Notes: generated by a model from the letters alone, not told the origin. A stretch of 35,173 bases of DNA from Acidobacteriota bacterium (GCA_003224235.1 QHYU01000145.1:1-35173); one strand, 5' to 3'. Shown: positions 7,464 through 17,107, counted from the first letter of the stretch. Translations and numbers: made by a program.

Positions 7464-8864
7464 ATGTCATCGGGGCACGAAGGCGCAGGTGTCAATCGAA
7501 GGCCAGAAGGCGCCTCCAGGTGGGAGTCTATCCCTGCCCCTAGCGGCCCGTCTCCACCAGAATTCCTCAGCCACTCGGCGACGCCCAACTACTCAGAAGA
7601 AGCCGAAGGATCGCTAAGTTGCTCTGCCCATTCCAAGGCTTTAAAGCTCGTATTACTCACAGATCGCTTTCTTCCACATGCGGGCTCCTCCCGGGTCTAC
7701 TATTACAATCTCTACGAGAACCTAGTGTCCCAGTATCCCGATCAAGTCACGGTACTCACCAAAAAGGTTCCCGGTTGGCAGGAATTTGACCGGCGGGAAT
7801 CAGGCGTATTGCTGAAGATCGTCCGCCGGTTCCACCCCCTTCCGCACTTGAAGTATCGTCAACTCCTCAAGATTGTCTTCCCCCTGGCGGATTCCATCCG
7901 TTTTGTCCGCAAAAATCAGGTCGATTTGATTCATGCGGGTGACCTTTATCCGCAGGGAGTGATTGGGCTCGTGCTGAAGCATGGTTTCGGAATCCCCTAC
8001 ATCGCGTACTGCCATGGCGGAGAGGTCACCCAGATGGATCAGCGGCGATACCAACATCTGGTTCGCGACCGCATCTATCACCAAGCCGATGCCGTGGTCG
8101 CAGCTGGCGGATTCGCCCAGAAGCAATTGCTTCGGATCGGAATCCCGGAATCCCGCATCTGCAAGATTACCCCTGGTGTGGATTGCGAGCGGTTTTCCCC
8201 GCGCAGCCCGCGCGAGGATCTTGTCAGGCGCTTCTCCCTGCAAGACAAGAAGGTGCTGCTTACTGTCGCCCGGCTCTATCCTCGGAAAGGTCATGACATC
8301 GCGCTCCAAGCCATCGCCCGAATCCGTGCGGAGTTCGCCGACTTGCGCTATCTGATCGTCGGCGAGGGGCCGGAAGAAGCGCGTCTCCGTCGCATGGCGG
8401 CGGAGTTGGGACTCGCCGACACGGTGACCTTCGTAGGCCACGTTCCGATAGAGGAGCTGCCGGACTTCTATCATCTTTGCGACCTGTTTGTGATGCCGAA
8501 TCGACAGGAACCGGACGGCGACGTTGAAGGCTTTGGCATGGTCTTCCTGGAAGCCAATGCGGCAGGGAAAGCAGTGGTTGGCGGCCGATCCGGGGGAGTC
8601 TTGGATGCGATCTTGCACACGCAGACAGGGTTCCTGGTGAAGCCGAAGGACGTTGAGGGGTGGGCTGCAACGATAAAGCTCCTTCTCAGCAATCCCAATT
8701 TGTGTCACCAAATGGGCGCCCGTGGATTGGAACGAGCGCGGGCCCAATTCAGTTGGAAAAGCCGGGCCATGCAACTGCATCAGTTGAGCCGCGAGGTGGT
8801 GCAAGCGACGCGTCAGAAAGCATGGGAGAAAGCACCTCGGGTTTCTTCGCCACAGACCTCTTAG
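7464..8864 (+). CDS. GT4-family glycosyltransferase, PimB-like
   Basis: A GT-B fold, retaining glycosyltransferase that moves a sugar (often mannose) from a nucleotide sugar to a lipid or glycan. The acceptor domain begins about residue 60 with KLVLLTDRFLPHAGSSRVYYYNLYENL, the opening typical of PimB-like enzymes. The donor domain has LLTVARLYPRKGHDIAL, IVGEGPEEARLRRMA and the EX7E pair Glu355/Glu363 in DVEGFGMVFLEANA, followed by GGRSGGVLDAI. The start is uncertain: the frame is open from a GTG at 7359, the first ATG is at 7464, neither has a good ribosome site, and the first 55 residues look unlike coding sequence. True translation may start later. It stands alone on the plus strand between ptrB and mutS, so the acceptor cannot be guessed. 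Confidence 0.85.
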   Translation: MSSGHEGAGVNRRPEGASRWESIPAPSGPSPPEFLSHSATPNYSEEAEGSLSCSAHSKALKLVLLTDRFLPHAGSSRVYYYNLYENLVSQYPDQVTVLTKKVPGWQEFDRRESGVLLKIVRRFHPLPHLKYRQLLKIVFPLADSIRFVRKNQVDLIHAGDLYPQGVIGLVLKHGFGIPYIAYCHGGEVTQMDQRRYQHLVRDRIYHQADAVVAAGGFAQKQLLRIGIPESRICKITPGVDCERFSPRSPREDLVRRFSLQDKKVLLTVARLYPRKGHDIALQAIARIRAEFADLRYLIVGEGPEEARLRRMAAELGLADTVTFVGHVPIEELPDFYHLCDLFVMPNRQEPDGDVEGFGMVFLEANAAGKAVVGGRSGGVLDAILHTQTGFLVKPKDVEGWAATIKLLLSNPNLCHQMGARGLERARAQFSWKSRAMQLHQLSREVVQATRQKAWEKAPRVSSPQTS

Positions 8865-9012
8865 ACTAAGCGCATCAGCTCATCGCCGCCCCCCTTCCCC
8901 AGCAGCCTGCCATCCTGCAACGAAGAATCCTCGCCAGCGTGCGTGGTCTCAACCGCTCCGTGCCCTGAATTTTCCGGTGGCCACTCAATAGCGCCGGGGC
9001 CGCCACCGCCGC

Positions 9013-9042
9013 TCGACAGAATCACACCGCCCGGAGTATAAG
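9013..9042 (+). promoter_or_regulatory. Probable sigma70-type promoter for mutS
   Basis: TCGACA (9013-9018) and TATAAG (9037-9042) are each one mismatch from consensus and are 18 bases apart. They lie 111 bases upstream of the mutS ATG. A tandem nine-base repeat (CCAGGCGAC, 9051-9059 and 9060-9068) lies where the transcript would begin. Confidence 0.45.
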
Positions 9043-9152
9043 AAAATCATCCAGGCGACCCAGGCGACTCCTTAGCCCAATCCTGGAACGCTTGTTCCCT
9101 TCAGCGGGAAGGCAGTCAAAGGGACCGGCGGCGAGCAAATCGAAGATCTCGC

Positions 9153-11828
9153 ATGAGCGAACCAACCACGCCGTTGATGCGGCAGTACCAGGCCATCAAG
9201 ACGCGGTACCCACATGCACTCGTGCTCTTCCGCCTGGGCGACTTCTACGAACTGTTCTACGAAGACGCTATCGTGGCTTCGCGCGAGCTGCAGATCACCC
9301 TCACCTCCCGCAACCGGGAGCGCAACCAGCCCGTGCCCATGTGCGGCGTGCCCTATCACGCCGCGGAGAATTACATCGCGCGGCTGATCCGCGCGGGCTA
9401 CAAAGTCGCCGTCTGCGACCAGATGGAGCTGCCCAGCCCGGGCAAGAAGCTGGTCCGCCGCGAAGTAGTCCGCGTCATCACCCCCGGCACCGCGACCGAC
9501 CTGCAAGTGCTCGAGCCCAAGGAGAACAACTTCCTCGCCGCCCTGGCGCGTGATCCTTCGGCGCCAACCATCGGCCTGGCCTACGTGGACATTTCCACCG
9601 GCGAGTTCCACGCCACCGAGTTCACCGGAGCGGAAGCCGAGGAAAAATTGCGCGATGAGCTGCAACTCCTGCGGCCTCGCGAAATCCTGCTGCCGCGGCC
9701 CGTGAGTCTCTTTCCCCAGGCCACTGGCGCAGACCTCGACGGTATAGGTGGCGTGGAAACGCGCCTCGAGGAATGGGTCTTTCGCGACGACTACGCCGAG
9801 CGTTTGCTCATCGAGCAGTTCGGCGTGGTGGGTCTGGAAGGGTTCGGTCTGGCTGGCCACCGCCAGGCCGCCTCGGCCGCAGGCGCGCTGGTCCACTATC
9901 TGCGCGAGACCTCTGCCAAGGGCGATGGCAGCGAAACGGACAGGCGCGCTTGCCCACCCCTACAGCACCTGGATCGCGTGCGCTATTACGAGCAGCAGGA
10001 GGCGCTGGTGCTCGACAGCGTCACGGTGCGCAACCTCGAGCTGGTTGCCCCGCTGTTTGCCGAGGAAGCGACTCGCGCCCAGGCGACCACTTTGCTTGTG
10101 GCCCTGGACGAGACCTCAACTGGCATGGGCGCCAGGCTGCTGCGCTCTTGGATCCTTCGCCCGGAGATCGCTCGCCCGGAGATCGAGGAGAGGCTGGATG
10201 CCGTGGGCCAGCTCAAAGCGAATACCGTGCTGCGCGAGGAGATCCGCAAGGAGTTGTCGGGCGTGCTGGACCTCGAGCGGCTGGCGAGCCGCGTCACCCT
10301 GGGGGTAGCCTCGCCGCGCGATTTACTGGCGCTGCAGGGTTCGCTGGCGCGCATCCCAGTACTCCGCAGCTACCTGGCCAAAGTCTCCAGCGCGCGCCTG
10401 GCCGCGCTGCACGGCTCGCTCGACGAGCTCGCCGACGTGCGCGAGCGGATCCAGCGCGCCATTGCCGACGACCCTCCCCCGCAAGTGACAGACGCCGGCG
10501 TCATTCGCCGCGGCTACGACCCCGAGCTCGACGAGCTGCGCGAGCTGAGCCAGCGCAGCAGGCAGTTCATCGCCGCGATGGAAGAGCGCGAGCGCAAGCG
10601 CACCGGAATCGCCTCGCTGAAAATTCGTTTCAACCAGGTCTTCGGCTATTACATCGAAGTCAGCAAGCCCAACCTGCACTTGGTGCCCGCGGACTTTGAG
10701 CGCAAGCAAACGCTGGTGAACGCCGAGCGCTTCACCGCGCCCGAGCTCAAAGAATACGAACGCAAGGTGCTCGCGGCCGATGAGCGCATTCTGGAGATCG
10801 AGCGCCGCCTGTTCGCCGAGCTGCGCGCCGGGGTGGCGCAGCAGGCCGCGCGGCTGCGGCAGACCGCCGCGGGAGTCGCGCAACTCGATGTGCTGGTGAA
10901 CCTCGCGCGCCTGGCCGCCACGCACCGCTACTCCCGCCCGGAATTTACCGATTCGGGTGAGCTGCTGATTGTTGGCGGGCGCCACCCGGTCATCGAGCAG
11001 CTCCTGACGCAGCGCGGCGAGCGCTTCGTGCCCAACGACCTCTATCTCCATCCCGCTTCGCAACAAATCCTGCTGATCACCGGCCCGAACATGGGGGGCA
11101 AGTCCACCTACCTGCGCCAGGCGGCGCTGATTGTGCTGATGGCGCAGATGGGCTCGTATGTGCCGGCCGAGCAAGCGCGCCTGCCGGTTATAGACCGCAT
11201 TTTCACCCGCATCGGCGCGTCGGACAATTTGGCGCGGGGTCGCTCAACCTTTCTGGTGGAGATGAGCGAGGTTGCCGCGATTTTGAACACGGCCACGCCC
11301 GCGAGCCTGGTATTGCTGGACGAGGTTGGCCGAGGCACAGCCACCTTTGACGGGCTCTCGATCGCTTGGGCGGTAGTGGAGCACCTCCAAGCCCACACCC
11401 GCGCGCGCACGCTCTTTGCCACGCACTACCATGAGCTCACTGAGCTGGCCGAGTTGCTACCTGGCGTCAAGAATGTGCACGTCTCAGTGAAAGAGGCCGG
11501 CCATGACATCGTCTTCTTGCGGCGGGTCGAGCCCGGCAGCGCCGATAAGAGTTACGGTATCGAAGTGGCGCGCCTCGCCGGCTTGCCGCGCACCGTGATT
11601 GAGCGCGCCCGTGAAATCCTTCGCCGGCACGAACAGAGCGAACGCCAGTTGAGCGAGAAGCTATCGCCGGGGGCGGCGTCCGCGCCGGATGCTTCTCCCG
11701 AACAGCAAGTTATGTTCACGCCGATTGACCGCCAAGTGCTCGACGAGCTGCGCCGAGCCGACCTCGACAACCTCAGACCGCTCGACGCACTTAACCTGCT
11801 CGCCCAACTGAAGAAACAGATCACATGA
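9153..11828 (+). CDS. mutS: DNA mismatch repair protein MutS
   Basis: MutS dimers recognise mispaired or looped bases and, with MutL, start strand-directed repair. At 891 residues it is the normal MutS1 length. The mismatch-binding Phe-x-Glu is F31-Y32-E33 in [11 protein letters not shown]. Connector, lever and clamp domains follow (for example [15 protein letters not shown] and [15 protein letters not shown]). The ATPase has Walker [10 protein letters not shown] (644-652), Walker [11 protein letters not shown] (Asp723/Glu724) and [12 protein letters not shown]. The C-terminal helix-loop-helix for dimerisation is present ([20 protein letters not shown]). The ATG at 9153 is the natural start for a domain I that begins [11 protein letters not shown]. 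No mutL is in the window. Confidence 0.98.
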   Translation: MSEPTTPLMRQYQAIKTRYPHALVLFRLGDFYELFYEDAIVASRELQITLTSRNRERNQPVPMCGVPYHAAENYIARLIRAGYKVAVCDQMELPSPGKKLVRREVVRVITPGTATDLQVLEPKENNFLAALARDPSAPTIGLAYVDISTGEFHATEFTGAEAEEKLRDELQLLRPREILLPRPVSLFPQATGADLDGIGGVETRLEEWVFRDDYAERLLIEQFGVVGLEGFGLAGHRQAASAAGALVHYLRETSAKGDGSETDRRACPPLQHLDRVRYYEQQEALVLDSVTVRNLELVAPLFAEEATRAQATTLLVALDETSTGMGARLLRSWILRPEIARPEIEERLDAVGQLKANTVLREEIRKELSGVLDLERLASRVTLGVASPRDLLALQGSLARIPVLRSYLAKVSSARLAALHGSLDELADVRERIQRAIADDPPPQVTDAGVIRRGYDPELDELRELSQRSRQFIAAMEERERKRTGIASLKIRFNQVFGYYIEVSKPNLHLVPADFERKQTLVNAERFTAPELKEYERKVLAADERILEIERRLFAELRAGVAQQAARLRQTAAGVAQLDVLVNLARLAATHRYSRPEFTDSGELLIVGGRHPVIEQLLTQRGERFVPNDLYLHPASQQILLITGPNMGGKSTYLRQAALIVLMAQMGSYVPAEQARLPVIDRIFTRIGASDNLARGRSTFLVEMSEVAAILNTATPASLVLLDEVGRGTATFDGLSIAWAVVEHLQAHTRARTLFATHYHELTELAELLPGVKNVHVSVKEAGHDIVFLRRVEPGSADKSYGIEVARLAGLPRTVIERAREILRRHEQSERQLSEKLSPGAASAPDASPEQQVMFTPIDRQVLDELRRADLDNLRPLDALNLLAQLKKQIT

Positions 11829-11904
11829 TAGTTCGGGCGACCGCCGCGAGATCCGTGCGAACTTCCTCCACCTCCTCTCCTTCCCTTCCCCCCGGAGCGA
11901 CCCG

Positions 11905-13170
11905 ATGAGTTCAGCCTCCCCCCGCACTATGCGCGTGCTCGGCCTGATGTCCGGCACCTCGGCCGATGGCATTGACGTGGCCCTGGTGCGCATTGCAGGC
12001 TCGCCGCCGAAGATTGCAGCGAAGCTGGAAAACTTCTTGACACTTCCATTTCCTCCCGCAGTCCGAGCCGCGGTCTTGCGGCTTGCCGAGGGCCAGCCCA
12101 CCACAACCGGCGAGATCAGCCAACTCAATTTTCTCTTGGGAGAGCTATTCGCCCGCGCGGCGCTGGGGGCTTGCCGGCGCTTCCGGGTTCCACCGCAGCG
12201 TATCGATCTAATCGGCTCGCACGGGCAGACGATTTATCACCAGGGCCACCCGGGCCCGTTCCTAAGCTCGGCAGCGCCACTGCCCCAGCGGCGAAATCGC
12301 CAGCGGAATGCGGTGGCTTCGGCAACGCTCCGCGGGCCGGAGAGAGTTGCCTCGACGTTGCAAATCGGCGAGCCCGCCGTCATTGCCGAGCGCACTGGAA
12401 TCACCACCGTTGCGGATTTTCGCCCTGCGGACATGGCCGCGGGCGGCCAAGGGGCGCCGCTGGTGCCCTTTGTGGACTACTTGCTTTACTGCGACGAACG
12501 CCGAGGGCGCGTGGCACTGAATCTAGGCGGGATTGCGAACGTCACGGTAATTCCGCGCGCCGCACGGCCTGACCAGGTCTTCGCCTTCGACACCGGGCCC
12601 GGCAATATGGTTATCGATGCGCTGGTGCGCCACTTCAGCCGCGGAAAGCAAACGTTTGACCGCGACGCCCGCATGTCACGGAAGGGCCGGTTCCTGCCAC
12701 GGCTGGTGAACGAATTACTGGGCGAGGCTTACCTGCGCCAGCCGCCGCCAAAGACGGCAGGGCGCGAACAATACGGCGTGGCTTACATGCAGCGATTGCT
12801 CGACTGGGGCCGCAAGCACAAGGCGCGCCCGGAAGATTTGGTGCGCACGGCCACAATCTTGACCGCGCTTTCAGTGGTGGATGCGTTTCATCGCTGGATC
12901 CTACCGTGCGCGAAGGTCGAGCAATTGATCGTCTCCGGCGGTGGCGCCCATAATCCGTTGCTGATGGCGCAGCTCGGGGCGGGGCTTTCCGGCATCGAGA
13001 TTGTTTCGTCAGCAGACTTGGGCATACCCGAGGACGCCAAGGAAGCTTTCGCCTTCGCCATCCTGGCCTATGAGACTTTTCACGGCCGTCCGGCCAACCT
13101 CTGTAGTGCAACGGGCGCCAAACATCCCGCTATACTCGGTAAGGTGATCTATGCGCAGAAAAGGAGCTAA
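11905..13170 (+). CDS. anmK: Anhydro-N-acetylmuramic acid kinase
   Basis: AnmK phosphorylates and opens 1,6-anhydro-MurNAc, released by lytic transglycosylases, to give MurNAc-6-phosphate for peptidoglycan recycling. The N-terminal LGLMSGTSADGIDVAL is the family phosphate-binding signature. IGSHGQTIYH, LQIGEPAVIAERTGITTVADFRPADMAAGGQGAPLVP, LNLGGIANVT, FDTGPGNMVIDA and the late VSGGGAHNPLLM follow in order. The protein is 421 residues, longer than the usual 360-390, partly from a basic insertion after IYHQGHPG (about residues 115-148). The ATG at 11905 has GGAG seven bases upstream. The gene starts 76 bases after mutS, and its last 20 bases overlap the start of the binding-lipoprotein gene, so the latter pair is probably co-translated. 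Confidence 0.95.
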   Translation: MSSASPRTMRVLGLMSGTSADGIDVALVRIAGSPPKIAAKLENFLTLPFPPAVRAAVLRLAEGQPTTTGEISQLNFLLGELFARAALGACRRFRVPPQRIDLIGSHGQTIYHQGHPGPFLSSAAPLPQRRNRQRNAVASATLRGPERVASTLQIGEPAVIAERTGITTVADFRPADMAAGGQGAPLVPFVDYLLYCDERRGRVALNLGGIANVTVIPRAARPDQVFAFDTGPGNMVIDALVRHFSRGKQTFDRDARMSRKGRFLPRLVNELLGEAYLRQPPPKTAGREQYGVAYMQRLLDWGRKHKARPEDLVRTATILTALSVVDAFHRWILPCAKVEQLIVSGGGAHNPLLMAQLGAGLSGIEIVSSADLGIPEDAKEAFAFAILAYETFHGRPANLCSATGAKHPAILGKVIYAQKRS

Positions 13171-14773
13171 AGGATGTAGCGGAGCCAAAGCAGGTTCCTC
13201 TACTTCGTCTACGCCCTTCATCTGCTTTGCTCTCCTTACCTTCTTGCTGCTGCTCGCGAGTTGTTCGAGCCCCCGGGCGGCTGACCCGGGCACGGTTACA
13301 TTCTTGATTGAAACCATGCCTGCCAATCTTGACCCGCGCATCGGCACCGATGCGCAATCGCAGCGACTCCACAGCCTGGTGTTCAGCGGCTTGCTCGAGC
13401 GAGACGCGGAGATGAATCTGCGCGGGGACCTAGCCGAGCGCTGGGAGTCTCCCGATCCTCTCACTTACGTCTTCCATCTTCGCCGCGGCGTGCGCTTTCA
13501 CAACGGCCGGGCACTTACTTCCGCCGATGTGAAGTTCACATTCGATTCCATCCTTTCCGGCGCCATCAAAACGCCGAAGCGGGGCGCCTTCCGCATGCTG
13601 GCAGCGGTGGAAACGCCCGATGCAGCGACCGTGGTGTTCCGCTTGCGCGAGCCGTTCGCCTCGTTTCTCTGGAATCTGGCGCGTCCATCCGTCGGGATTG
13701 TTCCGGCCGATGCGACGGCCGATTTCGCGCAGCATCCCATCGGAACGGGCCCCTTCCGCTTTCTGCGCGCGCGACAGGACGAAGAGGTCGTGCTCGAGCG
13801 CAACTCGAACTACTTCCGGCGCCCTCCGAGCATCGAACGCGTGCGCTTTCGCATCGTACCGGATGCCACGGTGCGCGCGCTCGAGTTGCGCAAGGGCACA
13901 GCGGATCTAGTGCTGAACTCGCTTTCGCCGGACATGGTGCCGGTGCTGGCGCGCCAGCCGGACTTGGAGGTCACCCAGCAGCCGGGCACGACCTATTGGT
14001 ACGTGGCGTACAACCTGGACGCCCCTGCGCTGGGACGGCGCGAGGTCCGGCAAGCGCTGGCCTACGCTACCGACCGCCGGGCGCTGGTGACCTATCTGCT
14101 GCGCGGGCAGGCGCGACTCGCGGATGGCTTGCTGCCGCCCAATCACTGGGCCTACGAGCCCAATGTGCCGCGCTACGAATACGATCCTGCGCGCGCCGAA
14201 CGGTTGCTCGACGCTGCGGGCTTCCCCCGTCCCGCCGGGGCCGGCGGGCACGCCATACGGCTGAAGCTGACCCTAAAGACTTCGACGGAAGAGATCACGC
14301 GGCTGCTGGGCGCGGTGCTGCAGGAACAGTGGCGGCGAGTGGGCGTCGAGCTCGAGCTACGCCCGCTTGAACTTGCCACTCTCTACGCTGACATCACTCG
14401 CGGCAACTTTCAGCTCTACACCTTGCGCTGGGTGGGCGGCAATAACGACCCGGACATCTTTGAGTTCGTTTTCCACTCGCGCAAGATCCCGCCGGACGGC
14501 GCCAACCGAGGCCACTATCGCAACCCGCGGCTTGACGTCCTGGTCGACCAAGCCCGCGTGGAGGCTGACCGCGAGCGGCGCCGGCAGCTCTACAGTGAAG
14601 TCCAGCGCATCGTGGCCGAAGACTTGCCCTATCTCAATCTCTGGCTCTCCGACAATGTCCTGGTGCACCGCCGACGCATCACTCAGGTGCAGCTCGCGCC
14701 CACGGGCGACTACGACTTTTTGGACGGAATCGTCCTGCAGGATTTGCCTCGAATACAGAAAAGTGGCCTGTAG
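13151..14773 (+). CDS. ABC-transporter peptide-binding lipoprotein (SBP family 5, DppA/OppA/MppA type)
   Basis: A 540-residue extracytoplasmic solute-binding protein. A signal peptide ends in the lipobox LASC, so Cys38 would be lipidated and anchor the protein in a membrane. The family-5 body follows: NLDPRIGTDAQSQRLHSLVFSGLLERD, LAERWESPDPLTYVFHLRRGVRFHNG, the marker LTSADVKFTFDSIL, HPIGTGPFRF and VRQALAYATDRRALV. AAGG lies eight bases before the ATG at 13151, inside the end of anmK. The family binds peptides, nickel or, in MppA, murein tripeptide; the overlap with anmK favours a cell-wall peptide, by inference. No permease or ATPase genes follow, so it must share a transporter encoded elsewhere. 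Confidence 0.93.
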   Translation: MRRKGAKGCSGAKAGSSTSSTPFICFALLTFLLLLASCSSPRAADPGTVTFLIETMPANLDPRIGTDAQSQRLHSLVFSGLLERDAEMNLRGDLAERWESPDPLTYVFHLRRGVRFHNGRALTSADVKFTFDSILSGAIKTPKRGAFRMLAAVETPDAATVVFRLREPFASFLWNLARPSVGIVPADATADFAQHPIGTGPFRFLRARQDEEVVLERNSNYFRRPPSIERVRFRIVPDATVRALELRKGTADLVLNSLSPDMVPVLARQPDLEVTQQPGTTYWYVAYNLDAPALGRREVRQALAYATDRRALVTYLLRGQARLADGLLPPNHWAYEPNVPRYEYDPARAERLLDAAGFPRPAGAGGHAIRLKLTLKTSTEEITRLLGAVLQEQWRRVGVELELRPLELATLYADITRGNFQLYTLRWVGGNNDPDIFEFVFHSRKIPPDGANRGHYRNPRLDVLVDQARVEADRERRRQLYSEVQRIVAEDLPYLNLWLSDNVLVHRRRITQVQLAPTGDYDFLDGIVLQDLPRIQKSGL

Positions 14774-15268
14774 ATTCAATAAGAGCGGCACCTCTGGCGG
14801 CTTGCTCGCCCCGAGCTTTCTGCAAGATGTGTAAGTCATTCCGCGAACCATGCTTCGAGGACAAGCCCTTCTCTCTCGAAAGGAAAGGGCTTCGGGGCAG
14901 CCAGCCACCAGGTATTCTCCCCGCACTGCCACCAGGTATTCTCCCGACAGTTAGTGTCAGGTTTCACCAACCGCGAATTCCAATAATCAACGGATTGCCA
15001 AGTCTTCCTCTATCAGGTAACAGATCACTCGAAGCTTAATTCTCATGGATCTCAGTATGCGCCGACCAAACGCCTGCGGCTTTAAGTGCCGGTGCGCCAG
15101 GCCGGCAAGCAAATTGAGATGCCGCTCAGCCAGCCCGTAGGGCCAAAGACAAGAGAGGGCACGGTCGGGCGAAAAAGACCCCGAGGAAGGGGCACTGACT
15201 GTGCTGATGCAATTCGATCAACCGGCAAGTTGGTTTTGCAGGCGTGATGCATGGGATGGAGATATGAG
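14774..15268. other. Intergenic region (about 495 bases) with small repeats, no gene seen
   Basis: I see no convincing coding frame. It holds an eight-pair hairpin (AAGCCCTT at 14863-14870 with AAGGGCTT at 14885-14892) without a T-run, which might still help end the lipoprotein transcript, and an 18-base direct repeat listed separately. The last 170 bases are GC-rich leader sequence of the subtilase gene with weak local hairpins. No clear promoter was found. Confidence 0.5.
14904..14945 (+). repeat. 18-base direct repeat, two copies with 24-base period
   Basis: GCCACCAGGTATTCTCCC occurs at 14904-14921 and again at 14928-14945, separated by six bases. It is non-coding as far as I can see. It may be a tandem duplication or a pair of binding sites; only two copies are present. 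Confidence 0.6.
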
Positions 15269-16642
15269 ATGAGGCGCAAAGTGGAACGACAGATTCTCGC
15301 ATCGCTGCTCGGGCTCGTCACCCTGCTGGGTATACCCCGCGCTGGCAGCGCATCCGACGAAGAGGGCGAGTTCATCCTTCGTTGTTCGCCAAAGGAGATC
15401 CAGGAAGTCGTCAGACGCCACGGGTTGACACTCATCCACTCGCACGAGAGCCAGGACATCCATTTTGTCCGCGCCCCGGCTGCCGCTCATCCGGAGCATT
15501 TTTTAAGCCACCTCAGGTCCGACCCGGATGTGAAGGGGATAGAGTCGGACACAGATGTGATGCTCCCGGAGGCGCCTGCGGGGCTAAGACTCGACCAGTC
15601 CATTGCTTCCATCCTCGACACGCTGGGCCGCCGGACACTGGTCCCTTTCTACGGGAGCCCGGTGTCGAGCGGTTACGTCAACCAACCGGCGATCATGCTG
15701 ATTCAGTGCGCGGAGGCCCATCAACTCGCCACTGGGGCCGGGATTGTGGCCGTGATTGATACGGGCGTGGACCCTAACCACCCCGTGCTGAGGGCCTCGC
15801 TGGTTCCGGGCTTTGACTTCACCCGCAACTTGCCTGGCATCCCTTCCGAGTTCGCCGATCTGGGCCAGTCCACCGCCTCTATCCTGGACCAATCCACGGC
15901 CTCCATCCTGGACCAACAGACAATCGTCATCCTGAATCAGTCCACCGCGTCGATTCTGGACCAGTCGACCGCGAGCATCTTGGACACCCGGCAAGTGCCA
16001 CGGACTTTTGGGCATGGCACTATGGTGGCCGGGATCATCCATCTGGTGGCGCCCACGGCGCGGATCATGCCCTTGAAAGCGTTCGAAGCCGATGGGACCG
16101 CTAGCTTGTTTGAGATCCTGCGCGCCATCTACTACGCCGTGGACCACGGGGCCAAGGTGATCAACATGAGCTTCAGCACGGAGCAGCGTTCAGCGGAGCT
16201 GAAGCTTGCGATCAAATACGCGGCCAGCCACGGGGTAGTCTGCGTCTCCTCCGCAGGCAACAACGGAGCCAAACTCCGCGTTTATCCGGCGGCGTTTGAT
16301 GACGTTTTGGGCGTGGGGTCAACGAGCAACCTGGATGCTCGCAGTACGTTTTCCAACTTCGGCGGCCAGGTCGTCACATTGGCAGCTCCGGGGGAAGGGA
16401 TCATTACCACGTATCCCGGCGGGCACTACGCCGCCGCCTGGGGCACATCCTTCAGCGCCGCCTTCGTTTCCGGGGGCGCGGCCCTTCTGCTGCAGGTGAA
16501 CACCCGAACAAATCAGGAGGCCGCCGCGGATGCGCTCGAAGAAAATGCCAAGGAACTCCCCGATAGACTGGGACTAGGAGAAGGGCGGATTGACTTGTAC
16601 CGAGCGCTGTTGAGCGTGCTACGGCCTGAGAGCCGAGACTGA
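15269..16642 (+). CDS. Exported subtilisin-like serine protease (S8) with octapeptide array
   Basis: A 457-residue secreted subtilase. A signal peptide (about residues 1-30) is followed by an inhibitor-I9-like propeptide (about 32-105). The catalytic residues are Asp164 in AVIDTGVDPNHP, His249 in GHGTMVAGI and Ser394 in GTSFSAAFVSG; the oxyanion Asn lies in SSAGNNGAK. Between the Asp and His motifs is an insert of five back-to-back copies of an eight-residue unit (QSTASILD; residues about 200-239), and a sixth copy (QSIASILD) lies at the propeptide/catalytic junction (about residue 110). I do not recognise this repeat. The start at 15269 is chosen because GGAG lies seven bases upstream; the ATG at 15251 is an alternative. 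The protease role is secure; the repeat function is unknown. Confidence 0.93.
   Translation: MRRKVERQILASLLGLVTLLGIPRAGSASDEEGEFILRCSPKEIQEVVRRHGLTLIHSHESQDIHFVRAPAAAHPEHFLSHLRSDPDVKGIESDTDVMLPEAPAGLRLDQSIASILDTLGRRTLVPFYGSPVSSGYVNQPAIMLIQCAEAHQLATGAGIVAVIDTGVDPNHPVLRASLVPGFDFTRNLPGIPSEFADLGQSTASILDQSTASILDQQTIVILNQSTASILDQSTASILDTRQVPRTFGHGTMVAGIIHLVAPTARIMPLKAFEADGTASLFEILRAIYYAVDHGAKVINMSFSTEQRSAELKLAIKYAASHGVVCVSSAGNNGAKLRVYPAAFDDVLGVGSTSNLDARSTFSNFGGQVVTLAAPGEGIITTYPGGHYAAAWGTSFSAAFVSGGAALLLQVNTRTNQEAAADALEENAKELPDRLGLGEGRIDLYRALLSVLRPESRD
15866..15985 (+). repeat. Five tandem 24-base units encoding the octapeptide array of the subtilase
   Basis: Five contiguous 24-base units encode QSTASILD, QSTASILD, QQTIVILN, QSTASILD and QSTASILD. 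An isolated related unit (QSIASILD) lies at 15596-15619. The units differ mostly at synonymous sites: Ser at position 5 is encoded TCT, TCC, TCG and AGC in the four matching units, while the peptide is unchanged. That pattern points to an old repeat held by selection on the protein, not a recent slippage product. Confidence 0.9.
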
Positions 16643-17107
16643 ATAGGCAGCCGTGATCAAAGCCGTGGCGCCCCGAGCTTTTTGGTCCCTGGCTTCAAAA
16701 GGGTTGCAGGATTTCGCGTTCATTCCTTCAAGAAGTCAATAAACCATTAACAAAAGGTTGGCGCCGCGCATCGCGAGTTCGCGTCCCCTAGAGCGACCAT
16801 CATTGTCGCGACGCGTTTTCTTATCCCGGCCACCCAAAACGCACTGGCGCGCGGACGGAAATTTCGCCGGCTGAACTTGATGCCACTCAGCCTGCGAGCT
16901 ATCCCTACCCGAAAAATCCTCTTCGCGGCTCAAAACGAAATCCTTCTGACGCGGTCGCCACAGTCGTGTACTCAACTCCATGTGATCAACCCCATGTGAG
17001 TCCCTTTCAAGCGCCAACACGGACTAAACCTTGATAGCACTGCAAGGCGAAGACGGTTGGCCCAATTCGCTGGAGGCCCCTGGCAGGGAGCCGCAATAGA
17101 GTTAATT
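16643..17107. other. Intergenic region (about 465 bases), nothing recognised
   Basis: The stretch between the subtilase and the PAS remnant has no frame with recognisable protein features. A 94-codon minus-strand frame (16736-17020) reads as charged low-similarity sequence without a ribosome site. No clear terminator or promoter was seen. Confidence 0.5.

Noticed and set aside
14807-16681. 13-base identical sequence CGCCCCGAGCTTT on both sides of the subtilase gene (14807-14819 and 16669-16681)
   Set aside because: In 35 kb several 13-base matches are expected by chance; there are no inverted ends, transposase or target duplication.
16736-17020. 94-codon minus-strand frame
   Set aside because: No ribosome site, no recognisable protein pattern, and a composition like the surrounding non-coding DNA.
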